Shown: positions 1-7,800, counted from the stretch's first letter. The stretch: 22,874 nt of DNA from Treponema sp. (GCA_031284105.1 JAITAN010000219.1:1-22874); one strand, 5' to 3'. Numbers and translations: made by a program. The notes: generated from the letters alone by a model not told the origin.

Positions 1-45
1 CTGGTCGTCCCGGCCGCCCGACAGCCAATGTTTGTAATGCGTCAT
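1..45 (-). CDS. N-terminus of an unidentified protein, cut by the window edge
   Basis: Fifteen codons are visible (MTHYKHWLSGGRDDQ), running off the left edge. The start is supported by a GGAGG ribosome binding site at about 55-59, nine bases upstream of the ATG. The upstream DNA holds an operator-like dyad and the 21-bp repeat array, so this gene is the likely reader of those elements. Too little protein is visible to name a family. Confidence 0.5.
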   Translation of the reverse strand, partial: MTHYKHWLSGGRDDQ

Positions 46-71
46 GTTATTGCGCCTCCATAAATAAAATA

Positions 72-109
72 GACCGTTTATGACACGGTCATAGAATAAC
101 GCGGTCATA
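72..109 (-). promoter_or_regulatory. Operator-like dyad and direct repeat upstream of the minus-strand partial gene
   Basis: A perfect inverted repeat, GACCGT and ACGGTC around seven bases, lies at 72-90. An octamer CGGTCATA occurs at 86-93 and again at 102-109, 16 bp apart. Both sit 27-65 bp upstream of the minus-strand start codon at 45, where an operator or activator site would be expected. No convincing -35/-10 pair was found, so the regulatory role is an inference from symmetry and position. Confidence 0.4.
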
Positions 110-129
110 AAACCGGTTGGTTTTGCCGT

Positions 130-297
130 AGAATCAGTTGATTCCGTCACAGAATCAGTTGATTTTGCCGCAGAATCAGTTGATTTCGTCACAGAATCAG
201 TTGATTTCGCGATAGAATCAGTTGATTTTGCCGCAGAATCAGTTGATTCCGTCACAGAATCAGTTGATTTCGCCGCAGAATCAGTTGATTCCGCCCG
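130..297. repeat. Tandem array of eight 21-bp dyad repeats
   Basis: Eight units start at 130, 151, 172, 193, 214, 235, 256 and 277, each exactly 21 bp. A degenerate ninth copy lies at 109-129, with about 16 of 21 positions matching. The first 14 bases, AGAATCAGTTGATT, are invariant. They contain a 5-bp inverted repeat, AATCA and TGATT, around GT. The last seven bases vary, mostly by transitions. Two copies carry a TAG in the plus frame that otherwise encodes a QNQLI heptapeptide, so a coding role is unlikely. The spacing equals two helical turns, placing every dyad on one DNA face. Stretch 298-508 holds only a CGCGGG/CCCGCG hairpin near 338-355 and no recognisable gene. Confidence 0.9.
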
Positions 298-508
298 GGG
301 GAAAACCGCCTTTGCCGAAGCGGGAAACGCGGGTTCCGCGGGAAAAATCCCGCGCGATACGCGGCCATTTTTCTACCCGTTCCTTTCAAACCTTAGTTAA
401 AAATCATACCCCTTTTGTACGCGCGTGTCAAGCTTTTTTCGTCAGGCGTTGTTTCTTTTGATAAAAATTTATCCTGAAAAATGGTAGCCGATACCCTTGC
501 GTTTCCCA

Positions 509-1198
509 TTAGAATAAATCAAACAGCAGCGTTACGGGAAACACGACAACAAACGCGGGCAAGAAATTGATGGTCCTGAATTTATGCACGTTCAACATAC
601 TCAGGCCGATTGCCAGGTCTACAAGCCCGCCGACGGCATAGAAATTCATAATTTGGCGCTCGGTCAGAAGCGGAAAAATCCAGCGCGAAAACAAAAACAG
701 TACGATATAGACGGAAAACTGCGGGATGGCGATAAACGAAACGGCACCGCCGAGTTTCGCGGCAAAAATCATCGCCGCGAAAAAATCCAGCGCCGCCTTT
801 GTCAACAGTATCGACGGTTCAGCCTCAAAACCTTCTTTAAGTATGCCGAAAATGCCCGTACCGCTTGCGACAAATAATGTCGCGACAAAGCAAAACTCCG
901 TTGTCCAGCCGCTGTCCGTTTTTTTCGCGGCTTTGCCAAACAGCGAACCAACCGCCTTTTTGACGCGGGTATCCAGCAGCAACGCCTCCCCGATTATGAC
1001 GCCGAGTATCAGCGATAACGCGACCGGTGTAAGGCTGTGCAGCTTGATAATATTGGTTATCGCTATCATCAGGGCGCACAGCCCCATAACAAGCGTAAGC
1101 GTATTCTTGAATTCTTCTGATAAACGCCTGCCCAGCAGTATGCCAAACAGCCCGCCCAAGGCTAACAAAGCCGAATTCGCAATCGCGCCGATTGGCAT
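509..1198 (-). CDS. DUF554 family integral membrane protein (YqgA-like)
   Basis: A 229-residue, very hydrophobic protein with about seven membrane segments. It matches the DUF554/YqgA family in length and in its opening, where a small-residue-rich helix is followed by a GGLFGILLGRR loop. The function of the family is unknown; a transport role is often guessed. I place the start at the ATG at 1198 because AGGTGG lies five bases before it; an in-frame GTG at 1207 is a weaker alternative. It begins nine bases after the esterase stop codon, so it is the last gene of the transporter-esterase operon. No terminator hairpin with a T-run is evident after the stop at 509. Confidence 0.8.
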   Translation of the reverse strand: MPIGAIANSALLALGGLFGILLGRRLSEEFKNTLTLVMGLCALMIAITNIIKLHSLTPVALSLILGVIIGEALLLDTRVKKAVGSLFGKAAKKTDSGWTTEFCFVATLFVASGTGIFGILKEGFEAEPSILLTKAALDFFAAMIFAAKLGGAVSFIAIPQFSVYIVLFLFSRWIFPLLTERQIMNFYAVGGLVDLAIGLSMLNVHKFRTINFLPAFVVVFPVTLLFDLF

Positions 1199-1207
1199 AC
1201 TAACCAC

Positions 1208-2614
1208 CTACTTTCTGCAAATGCTGTCAATCCACTGGAACAAATCGCTCACATCGTAATCGCCGGCGTGGGGAATTCCCCAGGGCGCATGGTAATCCAC
1301 GCTCAAGCCCGCTTCCTTGAGTTTGCCCGCAAGTATCGCGGAAATGGCAAGCGAGGTGTCCCGGTCCCGGCTTCCGTGGCGGATGCGCCAGAACCGCGCT
1401 TTCACGGCCCGCCCATCCGCCACATATTCCATCGGGTTCATCATTTTTATGCGTTCCGCATCGCAAAGCGGCGCACCGGTCTTGCTTATACTTTTTATAT
1501 ATTCAGTGTAATGGCAGACTTCACCTTCCGCCGTGCCGAACAAGTCGTTCTCCACGCCTTTGGCGTAAATATCGTCAAAAGCCGACGGCGTTTTCATTCT
1601 GCCGATGTCCTTTGCCCACAGATCAAAATCAATCTCAATGCCGCCACCGTTGTTACGAACCCAGGGCGAGGCGAACACGTCAATGCCTTTTCCAAGCGCG
1701 GCTTTTGCGGATTCCGCCAGTATGCGCCTGATGTAGTCTTTGAAAGCGCCGTTGCCGTCCGTATCAAGCGTCAGCGGCGCGTCCTGTTCACCGGCGAGCG
1801 AAAGCGAATTGATATAAGCGGGGAACTGGGCGGCGAGTTCTTCCGACAGCCGTATCTGCTCACCGGTAATCGTGCCTTTGTCGCTTTCAAAATCGGGCCG
1901 GCCGCCGTAAATATAACGCAGGCCTGCAAAATTACTGTCATACGTGTGGACGCCCCTGAACTGCCATTCATACGCGGTATGCGCGTTTTCCATATTGGCA
2001 ATCGGGCAGTAGCAGGACGCCGCGTAAATTTCATCGCCCGCGCCGGCCGCGCCAAGTTCGCTCAAATAACCGTCATAATCGGGATGATTGCCTGTAGCGC
2101 CCATAAGCGATGACAAACAACCCCCCGCGCTTGTCCCGTTCGTGATGATTTTGCTGTCGTCGCCCGGCAAATCTTCGGCAAAGTAATGCAGATACCGTAT
2201 GGCCGCCTTGTAATCGACTATGCAATTCGGCGCTTTGCCGGTGTAAAGCCCGTTTTCGTCAAACTGGCAGCGTCCGCGTATGGCGGGAGCGGCGACCACG
2301 TACCCATGCTCCAACGCCCGGTAAATTGAGTTGAGTTCGCCCATCTTGAATTTATTAAATCCGGGTTCGTCAAGCGGGCCGGGCATATATCCCCCGACCG
2401 TGTTCGGGACAAAAACAGGCGCGGTTTTCAGCGTGTATCCGTTTATCGCCTGGCCATGATAAAAAGCCTCCGGCACAAAGATGTTCATTGACTGGTACGC
2501 GGCGTTTGACGGATTATCCACATACACAAGGTTGCGAAACGCTCTGAATAGTATTTTTGTACCGTTCAGGTCAAGGCCCTCAACAGAATATTTTCTTTTA
2601 TCGAAATATGACAT
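1208..2614 (-). CDS. Subtype-B tannase-like alpha/beta-hydrolase (phenolic ester hydrolase)
   Basis: Predicted to hydrolyse galloyl or related phenolic esters. It is 468 residues long, the usual size of bacterial subtype-B tannases. The nucleophile motif GTSAGG puts the serine at residue 162. Near the C-terminus, HGSRDRDTS supplies Asp417 or Asp419 and IPHAGDYD supplies His449. These spacings closely match the Ser163/Asp419/His451 triad that I recall for Lactiplantibacillus plantarum tannase. I see no signal peptide, so the enzyme should be cytoplasmic and act on imported esters, which fits the transporter gene upstream. The ATG at 2614 is preferred over the one at 2620 because the GGGAGG at 2624-2629 is only two bases from the latter. 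The exact substrate (tannin, gallate ester, feruloyl ester) cannot be told from sequence. Confidence 0.8.
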   Translation of the reverse strand: MSYFDKRKYSVEGLDLNGTKILFRAFRNLVYVDNPSNAAYQSMNIFVPEAFYHGQAINGYTLKTAPVFVPNTVGGYMPGPLDEPGFNKFKMGELNSIYRALEHGYVVAAPAIRGRCQFDENGLYTGKAPNCIVDYKAAIRYLHYFAEDLPGDDSKIITNGTSAGGCLSSLMGATGNHPDYDGYLSELGAAGAGDEIYAASCYCPIANMENAHTAYEWQFRGVHTYDSNFAGLRYIYGGRPDFESDKGTITGEQIRLSEELAAQFPAYINSLSLAGEQDAPLTLDTDGNGAFKDYIRRILAESAKAALGKGIDVFASPWVRNNGGGIEIDFDLWAKDIGRMKTPSAFDDIYAKGVENDLFGTAEGEVCHYTEYIKSISKTGAPLCDAERIKMMNPMEYVADGRAVKARFWRIRHGSRDRDTSLAISAILAGKLKEAGLSVDYHAPWGIPHAGDYDVSDLFQWIDSICRK

Positions 2615-2619
2615 ATACA

Positions 2620-3981
2620 TTACCTCCCTTCAATTAAGTCTTTGCGTATCTGCGGCAAATACTTTTCAACATTCATCAACAGGATAACGACGAACAGCAA
2701 AACGCCGATAATCGCGCCAAACCACGAAAACGCGAATGTGATGCCGAATATCGTCCTTTCAGTTTGAACCGCGAGTGTGGGGTTGTAGTCAAATATGGCA
2801 AGAAACCACCCCGTAAGCCCCGAACCCACACCTATGCCGACTTTTGCGCCTATTGACGACGACGCGGCGAACAGGCCCTCGGAGCGAATCCCCGTCTTCC
2901 ATTCGCCGTAATCGCAGGCGTCCGCGATCAGGGCGTATGAGCCCGCGAAGATGGGACCTGTTCCGATGGTACGAAGAATAGAGCCGAGCAGAATGACGCT
3001 TGTGTTACCGCCCGAAAGTCCCATTATCGCAAAGCCGAGCGTCAAGAGAGCCGTTCCAAGCGCCATAAACGCCTGCTTGGAAAATCGTTTGGTAAACCAC
3101 GGCATGACAAAGAGTATCACGATGCCGGGAAACTGCCCCCAAAACATAAGCTGCATCATAAACTCCGGTCTACCCAAGACGACATTGCAATAGTAAATTT
3201 GCGCGGCAATGGCGTTTGCGTTCATGATAAGCGTTAACGCACTTATCATGAGAGCAAGGTAGAAATACTTGTTTTTGAGGGCGGCGGGAAGCTGCTGTTT
3301 CAGGGGCAGCACTTCATTTTTCGCAAGCCCCGTTTCCATCATGCCTACCGTTTCTTTTACAGCAAGGCCCGGTATAAGGATAAGTGCGCCCGCCACGATT
3401 CCGAGAATGACACTGGTTGCCGTCCAACCCAAGTTCATCACCAGAGCGGTCATTGCGGTACCGACAACAAGCCCTGATACGCCGTTGCAAATCCCGCTGA
3501 CAACGCTGGTATTGTTGCGTTCCTGGGCGTTTCTTGTCATGCGGGCAAGCAGCGCCGCGTGGGCTATGCCAAAAATAGTGTAAGAAATGCTCATAAGAAA
3601 CGTGTAGGTAATGTAAGCGTATACCAGTTTTCCTGTGCCGTCCCACCCGGCGGGAACATTCAGCAGGAGAATCATACCGATACAAACGAGCGGAGCGGCG
3701 ACAATAAGCCAGGGCCTCGCCTTGCCGATACGGGTGTTGGTTTTGTCAACGACAGACCCCATCAAAAGATCCGTAAAACCGTCAAGTAAACGGGTAAGGA
3801 AAAACATCGTACCGATTGCCGCCGCGCCGATAAGCGCGGTATCCGTATAGTAGGAAAGCAGAAACGCGGCAGCTAACGAGCTTACCACATTCCCGCCTGC
3901 GGCTCCGCTGCCGTAGGCGATTTTTTGCCTCAGTGAAATCTGTGAATCCTCTTTCTCACGAAGATTTGTTTCGTTTTTCAT
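2620..3981 (-). CDS. GPH-family sugar/glycoside-type major facilitator transporter
   Basis: A 453-residue protein with about twelve membrane helices. The N-terminal pattern (YGSGAAGGNVVSSLAAAFLLSYYTD, then FFLTRLLDGFTDLLMGSVVDKT) is typical of the glycoside-pentoside-hexuronide:cation symporters. These import sugars or glycosides with a cation across the inner membrane. A strong AAGGAGGT at 3987-3994 precedes the ATG at 3981. The gene is followed at once by the tannase-like esterase, so the natural substrate may be a phenolic glycoside or galloyl ester; that is inferred from context only. A LysR-type box lies about 90-110 bp upstream. Confidence 0.85.
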   Translation of the reverse strand: MKNETNLREKEDSQISLRQKIAYGSGAAGGNVVSSLAAAFLLSYYTDTALIGAAAIGTMFFLTRLLDGFTDLLMGSVVDKTNTRIGKARPWLIVAAPLVCIGMILLLNVPAGWDGTGKLVYAYITYTFLMSISYTIFGIAHAALLARMTRNAQERNNTSVVSGICNGVSGLVVGTAMTALVMNLGWTATSVILGIVAGALILIPGLAVKETVGMMETGLAKNEVLPLKQQLPAALKNKYFYLALMISALTLIMNANAIAAQIYYCNVVLGRPEFMMQLMFWGQFPGIVILFVMPWFTKRFSKQAFMALGTALLTLGFAIMGLSGGNTSVILLGSILRTIGTGPIFAGSYALIADACDYGEWKTGIRSEGLFAASSSIGAKVGIGVGSGLTGWFLAIFDYNPTLAVQTERTIFGITFAFSWFGAIIGVLLFVVILLMNVEKYLPQIRKDLIEGR

Positions 3982-3986
3982 GATTT

Positions 3987-4044
3987 ACCTCCTTCATGAA
4001 AACTTGATTTGTATAAGATTATTTAGTGTAAACCCTGTACGCAA
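3987..4044 (-). promoter_or_regulatory. Promoter and ribosome binding site of the transporter-esterase operon
   Basis: Reading the minus strand, TTGCGT (4039-4044) and TAATCT (4016-4021) are separated by 17 bp, giving a predicted transcription start near 4009. The AAGGAGGT at 3987-3994 follows. The -10 element is weak, as expected for a promoter that needs an activator. The LysR-type box centred at 4082 is then near position -73, close to the usual activator position of this regulator family. Confidence 0.5.
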
Positions 4045-4069
4045 TGTGGAGCAATCCAAGTTTTCAGGT

Positions 4070-4094
4070 TTAATATTCCATTTAGGAATATTAA
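4070..4094. promoter_or_regulatory. LysR-type regulator box A (perfect 10-bp inverted repeat)
   Basis: Perfect arms TTAATATTCC (4070-4079) and GGAATATTAA (4085-4094) flank ATTTA. The core ATTCC, 5 nt, GGAAT has the T-N11-A form known for LysR-family boxes. It lies between the end of the lysR gene and the transporter promoter. No T-run follows in either direction, so it is unlikely to be a terminator. Confidence 0.6.
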
Positions 4095-4113
4095 AGAGGC
4101 GCTGTATGCGGTG

Positions 4114-5013
4114 CTATTGCGTCTTGAGGAAATTCCAAAATGCGTTCACGGCCCTTGTGTGCAGCTTCTTTTGACGCAGGAAGCCGACTTCTACTACGGC
4201 GGAAACATCAAGCGGGACTATTTTTACGCAATGGCCGGAGATTTTTTCCGCTATGGTTTTCGGAACGATGCTTACACCCATCCCGTTGGCAATCATGTCC
4301 GCGATTATATCAATGCGTTTTCCCTCGTAGGGTATATGCGGCCTGAACCCGCAACTTTCGCAAAGGCTGACGACGTTATCATACAGCATGGATTTTTTGC
4401 CAATCTGCAGGAAATTATCGTTTTCCAGTTCTTTAAGGCAAATCGACGCCTTTTTCGCCAACGGACGCTTTTCGTTAAGAACCGCGACATACTGTTCTTT
4501 CACAACGCATATATAATCGCAGTTTTCAGGCGGGTCATCAAAAATCCGGGCGAACGCGATATCGCAGCCACCGCCCTCCAGGTTCTTCAGCAACAGCGCG
4601 TCCCCTTCTATTTCCTCGATATTTACCGTAAAATCTGGATATTTGTTTCGGAACCTGCTTACGAGAACAAAAACGCCATAGCTTGCCATCGTAGGAATGC
4701 CCTGCAAAAAAACCTGCGACGCTTTCTTGTCATTAAATGACCTGACCGCTCTATTGAGCGCCGCATAGGTCTCAACTAATTGTTTGGCATAAGGAAGAAC
4801 GAGTTTTCCCGCATCGGTCAATTCAATAGTCCTGGGATGCCGGTGAAACAGTTTCACATCCAAATCTTTCTCCAAATCCATGATTCGTTTGGATACATTG
4901 CCCTGGGAGGTATATAAGAGTTCGGCGGTTTCCGTATAGTTGAGCGTTTCTGCCAGGACGACAAATGTTCCATATTTATTAAATGGAAATAAATTAAATT
5001 TATCCATGTCCAT
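4114..5013 (-). CDS. LysR-family transcriptional regulator
   Basis: A 299-residue LysR-type regulator. A winged helix-turn-helix fills residues 10-70, with the family pattern TFVVLAETLNYTETAELLYTSQ and ITELTDAGKLVL-like wing. A periplasmic-binding-protein-like effector domain follows. The start is the ATG at 5013 (MDMDKFNLF), because GGAGAG lies at 5022-5027, eight bases upstream; a more distal in-frame ATG at 5034 lacks this spacing. It is co-directional with the transporter, esterase and DUF554 genes. Boxes with the same ATTCC, 5 nt, GGAAW pattern occur in its own promoter and before the transporter. By analogy with TanR of lactobacilli it may sense a phenolic compound, which is an inference. 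Confidence 0.85.
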   Translation of the reverse strand: MDMDKFNLFPFNKYGTFVVLAETLNYTETAELLYTSQGNVSKRIMDLEKDLDVKLFHRHPRTIELTDAGKLVLPYAKQLVETYAALNRAVRSFNDKKASQVFLQGIPTMASYGVFVLVSRFRNKYPDFTVNIEEIEGDALLLKNLEGGGCDIAFARIFDDPPENCDYICVVKEQYVAVLNEKRPLAKKASICLKELENDNFLQIGKKSMLYDNVVSLCESCGFRPHIPYEGKRIDIIADMIANGMGVSIVPKTIAEKISGHCVKIVPLDVSAVVEVGFLRQKKLHTRAVNAFWNFLKTQ

Positions 5014-5044
5014 ACGTTTTTCTCTCCAAAACAAATTTTCTTAC

Positions 5045-5074
5045 ATTATATCATGTCCCATTCCATATTGGAAA
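5045..5074 (-). promoter_or_regulatory. lysR promoter overlapped by LysR-type box B
   Basis: The minus strand carries a perfect TATAAT (5045-5050) and a TTCCAA (5068-5073) 17 bp apart. The box ATTCC, ATATT, GGAAA at 5060-5074 covers the -35 element. Its half-sites and 5-nt spacing equal those of box A. Overlap with the -35 is the classical arrangement for LysR-type autorepression. Confidence 0.55.
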
Positions 5075-5093
5075 GAAAATTTTTCCCAAAAAA

Positions 5094-5136
5094 GTGTCAG
5101 TCAACAAACTTTTCGATAAAAAAGGTGCCTGACACC
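5094..5136. repeat. REP-like inverted repeat with GGTGCCTGACACC core
   Basis: GTGTCAG (5094-5100) is the inverse complement of CTGACAC (5129-5135). The right copy is itself part of the partly symmetrical 13-mer at 5124-5136. The GTGTCAGGCACC-type word is, from memory, a recurrent extragenic palindrome in several bacterial groups. It sits upstream of the lysR promoter with no gene nearby on the plus strand. Confidence 0.45.
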
Positions 5137-5180
5137 GTTGGCGTTTATACTCGTGGCCACAGACGAAGCGTACGCGCAAG

Positions 5181-5240
5181 GGATTGGAAGGGTCTGCGCA
5201 GCCACGCCGCAGACGGGCCGGAGTGAAACGCCTCCAATCC
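5181..5240. repeat. 60-bp two-stem extragenic hairpin
   Basis: Outer arms GGATTGGA and TCCAATCC and inner arms GTCTGCG and CGCAGAC nest within 60 bp. The two stems are separated by short asymmetric loops. No T-run follows, so this is a REP-like extragenic palindrome rather than a terminator. The surrounding DNA from 5137 to 5860 shows no convincing gene on either strand; the frames there have no recognisable protein and lack ribosome binding sites. Confidence 0.5.
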
Positions 5241-5862
5241 TCGGCGTCCTGCTTCAGATTTCCGGCGATGTGCGCCCGGTTTTGCGTCCATCCGAGGATG
5301 CCTGGAGAACACCCACAAAACCATGTACCGCTTTCTAAAAAGTATAAAAAAGCTTCAAAAACAACGCATCAAAGGCAGCGCGCGGTATTTTCCACGTTCC
5401 GGACGGTTGTGTAGGCGGTAACGGGGTACCGGCGCCCCGTCGCGGCCGGTGAAACAGATATACGCGCGCCGTGTTTTTACTTGACAACTAAACGGCGTTT
5501 CTAGAGGGTTATCGGCGCATATTTCAAAGGAAGCGAGGCGGGCGGCGTTACCGTGAAGCCTCCGCCATCCCGTAACCGTGATCGCGTCTTTGACGGGGAG
5601 GTAGTACGGCAAACGCGGCCGCCTTTCGTCCCCGTTTACGCTCCGCCGCATCGGCTGCCGGCAAACGCCGGGAAGTTCGCGGCGGAGGCGGTTGTTAAGC
5701 GGGCCGCGCGTAAGCCGGAGGACCGGGGCATACGGAGAAGCGCCGGCTCTCTGTCAACGCTTGCGGGCTTCGCGGATGGTATGTTTTCATTTTTAGCGGA
5801 AAGGAAAAGAATTCCTTTCTTCAATGACCGATTGGTCCGGCGATGTAACCGCATGGGGCAAT

Positions 5863-6548
5863 CCAGGCATCAAGGCAGGTCAGACCTCATGTAGGGCAGA
5901 CCTCGGCGGGTCGAGGCAGGGCAGACCTCGGGGTAGGTCAGGCATCATAGGTAGGTCAGACCTCATAGGCGGGTCAGACCTCGGCGGGTCAAGCCTCAAG
6001 GCGGGTCAGACCAAGGCAGGTCAGGCATCAAGGCAGGTCCGACCTCAGGTAGGTCCGACCTCAGGTAGGTCAGACCTCATAGGCGGGTCAGATCTCGTAG
6101 GCAGATCAAGCTCATAGGCGGGTCAGACATCAGGCAGGTCAGACCTCAAGGCGGGTCAAGCCTCAAGGCAGGTCAGACCTCAAGGTAGGGCAGACATCGG
6201 CGGGTCAGACCTCATAGGCGGGTCAGGTATCAAGGTGGGGCAGACCTCGGCAGGTCAGGCATCATAGGCAGGTCAGGCATCATAGGCAGGGCAGACCTCG
6301 GGGTAGGTCAGGCATCATAGGTAGGTCAGGCATCATAGGTAGGTCAGACCTCAAGGTAGGTCAGACCTCGGCGGGTCAGGCATCAAGGCATGTCAGACCT
6401 CATAGGCAGGTCAGGCATCAAGGCGGGTCAGACCTCGGGGTAGGTCAGGCATCATAGGTAGGTCAGACCTCGTAGGCAGATCAAGCCTCATAGGCAGGTC
6501 AGACCTCGGGGTAGGTCAGGTCACGCACAGACCAAGGTCTGACCTACC
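5863..6548. repeat. Large tandem array of about 39 imperfect 15-18-bp dyad repeats, with an inverted copy at its right end
   Basis: The full repeat begins RGGTCAGACCTC and is followed by a short spacer. By eye I count about 39 copies between 5877 and 6523. The core AGGTC-A-GACCT is a perfect odd palindrome. Main core variants end in GACCTC, GGCATC or AAGCCTC. Spacers fall into a few classes: GGC, GGGGT, AAGGY, ATAGGY, AGGY and GTAGGC. Higher-order duplications are visible: a GACCTC-GGGGT, GGCATC-ATAGGT block recurs near 5922, 6290 and 6421. At 6535-6548 a unit occurs inverted, next to a 12-bp hairpin AGACC-AA-GGTCT (6529-6540). Irregular unit length rules out a repeated protein. The array ends about 50 bp before the glycosyltransferase promoter. 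Confidence 0.9.
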
Positions 6549-6600
6549 ATGTCGTTTGGCATAAGGGGGAACCGCGCTTTCACCAGCAGGTTGATTTTGC

Positions 6601-6629
6601 TTGTATTTTTTTCATGAATGGTTTATTCT
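6601..6629 (+). promoter_or_regulatory. Predicted promoter of the glycosyltransferase-era operon
   Basis: TTGTAT (6601-6606) and TATTCT (6624-6629) are 17 bp apart. The predicted transcription start is near 6636, just before the GGAG at 6638-6641 that serves the ATG at 6649. The leader would be only about a dozen bases. The promoter lies immediately right of the large repeat array. Confidence 0.5.
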
Positions 6630-6648
6630 AAAACTATGGAGTATAAGT

Positions 6649-7800
6649 ATGAATATAGGAATTTTCACAGATACCTATGTGCCACAGATAAACGGCGTTG
6701 TTACGGTTGTCCGTACGCTCAAAATTGAACTGGAAAAAGCCGGACACCGTGTGTATATTTTCACGGTGCGGCACCCTCAAGCCGTTGATGAAGAAGGCGT
6801 GTTTAGGGTAGCTTCCTTTCAATTTCTCAACGAACCCCAGCATCGCGTGGGGGTGTTCCTTGAAAAAGAGGTTATCTTTATCGCCCGCTCGCTGCAACTC
6901 GATATTGTTCATTCGCATACGGAATTCAGTCTGTATCTGGCGGCCCGCGGCGTTTGTAAAAAGCTGAATATTCCCCATGTACATACGCTGCACACGTATT
7001 ATGAGGATTATTACTATTACCTTCCTTTAATTCTAAAGTTTTTTGTTCAAGTGAAGCCGTTTTTCAGGCGGGTGTTTCGGAACCAACAGTGTATTATTGC
7101 CCCATCTCAAAAAATTAAAACGTTTCTTGATCGCATTGAGTATGATAAGGAGGTTAAAGTTATTCCCAACGGCATCGAACTTTCTCTTTTTTATGAACAT
7201 TCCGAGGATATGTTCATAAAAATGAAAGCGTTTAGAACCCATTTTAATATAGCGGAAGACGATGAAGTCATTATCTTTGTCGGAAGATTCGGTATTGAAA
7301 AGAATATAGAAACGCTCATCGGCAATTTCAAGCGCATCCATGAAAGACGCCCCAAAGCCAAACTGTTGCTTGTGGGCGACGGTCCTGACCGCCACGAATT
7401 GCAGACCTACGCCTACCGGCTCGGCATAAGCGGCTCTATTATTTTTACCGGCTATCTCCAGTGGCCCGATGAGATAAAAATCGCCTATGCGGTATCCGAT
7501 CTCTTTATGAGCGCATCGCACAGCGAGGTTCATCCCATCACTTTTATAGAGGCGATGGCAACCGCCCGTCCCGTTGTGGCCGTAGCGGACATCAGCATTG
7601 CCGATATGGTGATTAACGAGGAGAATGGGTATGCTGTTGAAGATGATACGAAGCTCTGGGAAAAAGCCCTTGTCATACTGGAAAACCCCGGCGTGAAGCG
7701 GAGCATGGGGATGCGTTCGGAAGCGATTTCCAAAAATTATTCTGTGGAACGTTTTATTACCTCTATGCTCGCGGTCTATGAGGAATACCGTAAAAAATAA
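6649..7800 (+). CDS. GT4-family (GT-B fold) glycosyltransferase, probably lipid-linked
   Basis: A 383-residue group 1 glycosyltransferase. The N-terminal domain opens with MNIGIFTDTYVPQINGVV, the signature of the diacylglycerol glucosyltransferase / PimB-like subgroup, and has HSHTEF and HVHTLHTYY motifs. The C-terminal nucleotide-sugar domain has FVGRFGIEKNIETLI, VGDGPDRHEL and an EX7E motif in SEVHPITFIEAMA. It probably transfers a hexose from a nucleotide sugar to a membrane lipid at the inner face of the membrane; the acceptor is inferred from the subgroup. The ATG at 6649 is chosen for the GGAG upstream and the family's usual start. Its stop codon overlaps the era start (TAATG), so the two are translationally coupled. 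Confidence 0.88.
   Translation: MNIGIFTDTYVPQINGVVTVVRTLKIELEKAGHRVYIFTVRHPQAVDEEGVFRVASFQFLNEPQHRVGVFLEKEVIFIARSLQLDIVHSHTEFSLYLAARGVCKKLNIPHVHTLHTYYEDYYYYLPLILKFFVQVKPFFRRVFRNQQCIIAPSQKIKTFLDRIEYDKEVKVIPNGIELSLFYEHSEDMFIKMKAFRTHFNIAEDDEVIIFVGRFGIEKNIETLIGNFKRIHERRPKAKLLLVGDGPDRHELQTYAYRLGISGSIIFTGYLQWPDEIKIAYAVSDLFMSASHSEVHPITFIEAMATARPVVAVADISIADMVINEENGYAVEDDTKLWEKALVILENPGVKRSMGMRSEAISKNYSVERFITSMLAVYEEYRKK

Noticed and set aside
222..461. Open frame encoding QNQLI-type heptapeptide repeats
   Set aside because: It is the 21-bp array read in one frame. Two copies carry TAG in that frame, there is no ribosome binding site, and it uses a TTG inside a repeat as start.
1268..2113. 281-codon plus-strand frame inside the esterase gene
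   Set aside because: It is antisense to a well-supported hydrolase with a full catalytic triad and shows no recognisable domain.
4070..4094. Terminator of lysR
   Set aside because: The palindrome is AT-rich and lacks a T-run in the lysR direction; its half-sites match the box in the lysR promoter.
5355..5651. Minus-strand frame of 98 codons in the lysR-glycosyltransferase gap
   Set aside because: No ribosome binding site, arginine-rich low-complexity product with no recognisable domain, and it overlaps nothing conserved.
5824..6117. Open frame through the large repeat array
   Set aside because: Repeat lengths of 15-18 bp change the frame from unit to unit, so no repeated peptide is maintained; openness is by chance.
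130..6548. CRISPR interpretation of the arrays
   Set aside because: Units are only 15-22 bp, spacers are 3-9 bp and drawn from a few repeating types, and no cas gene is present.
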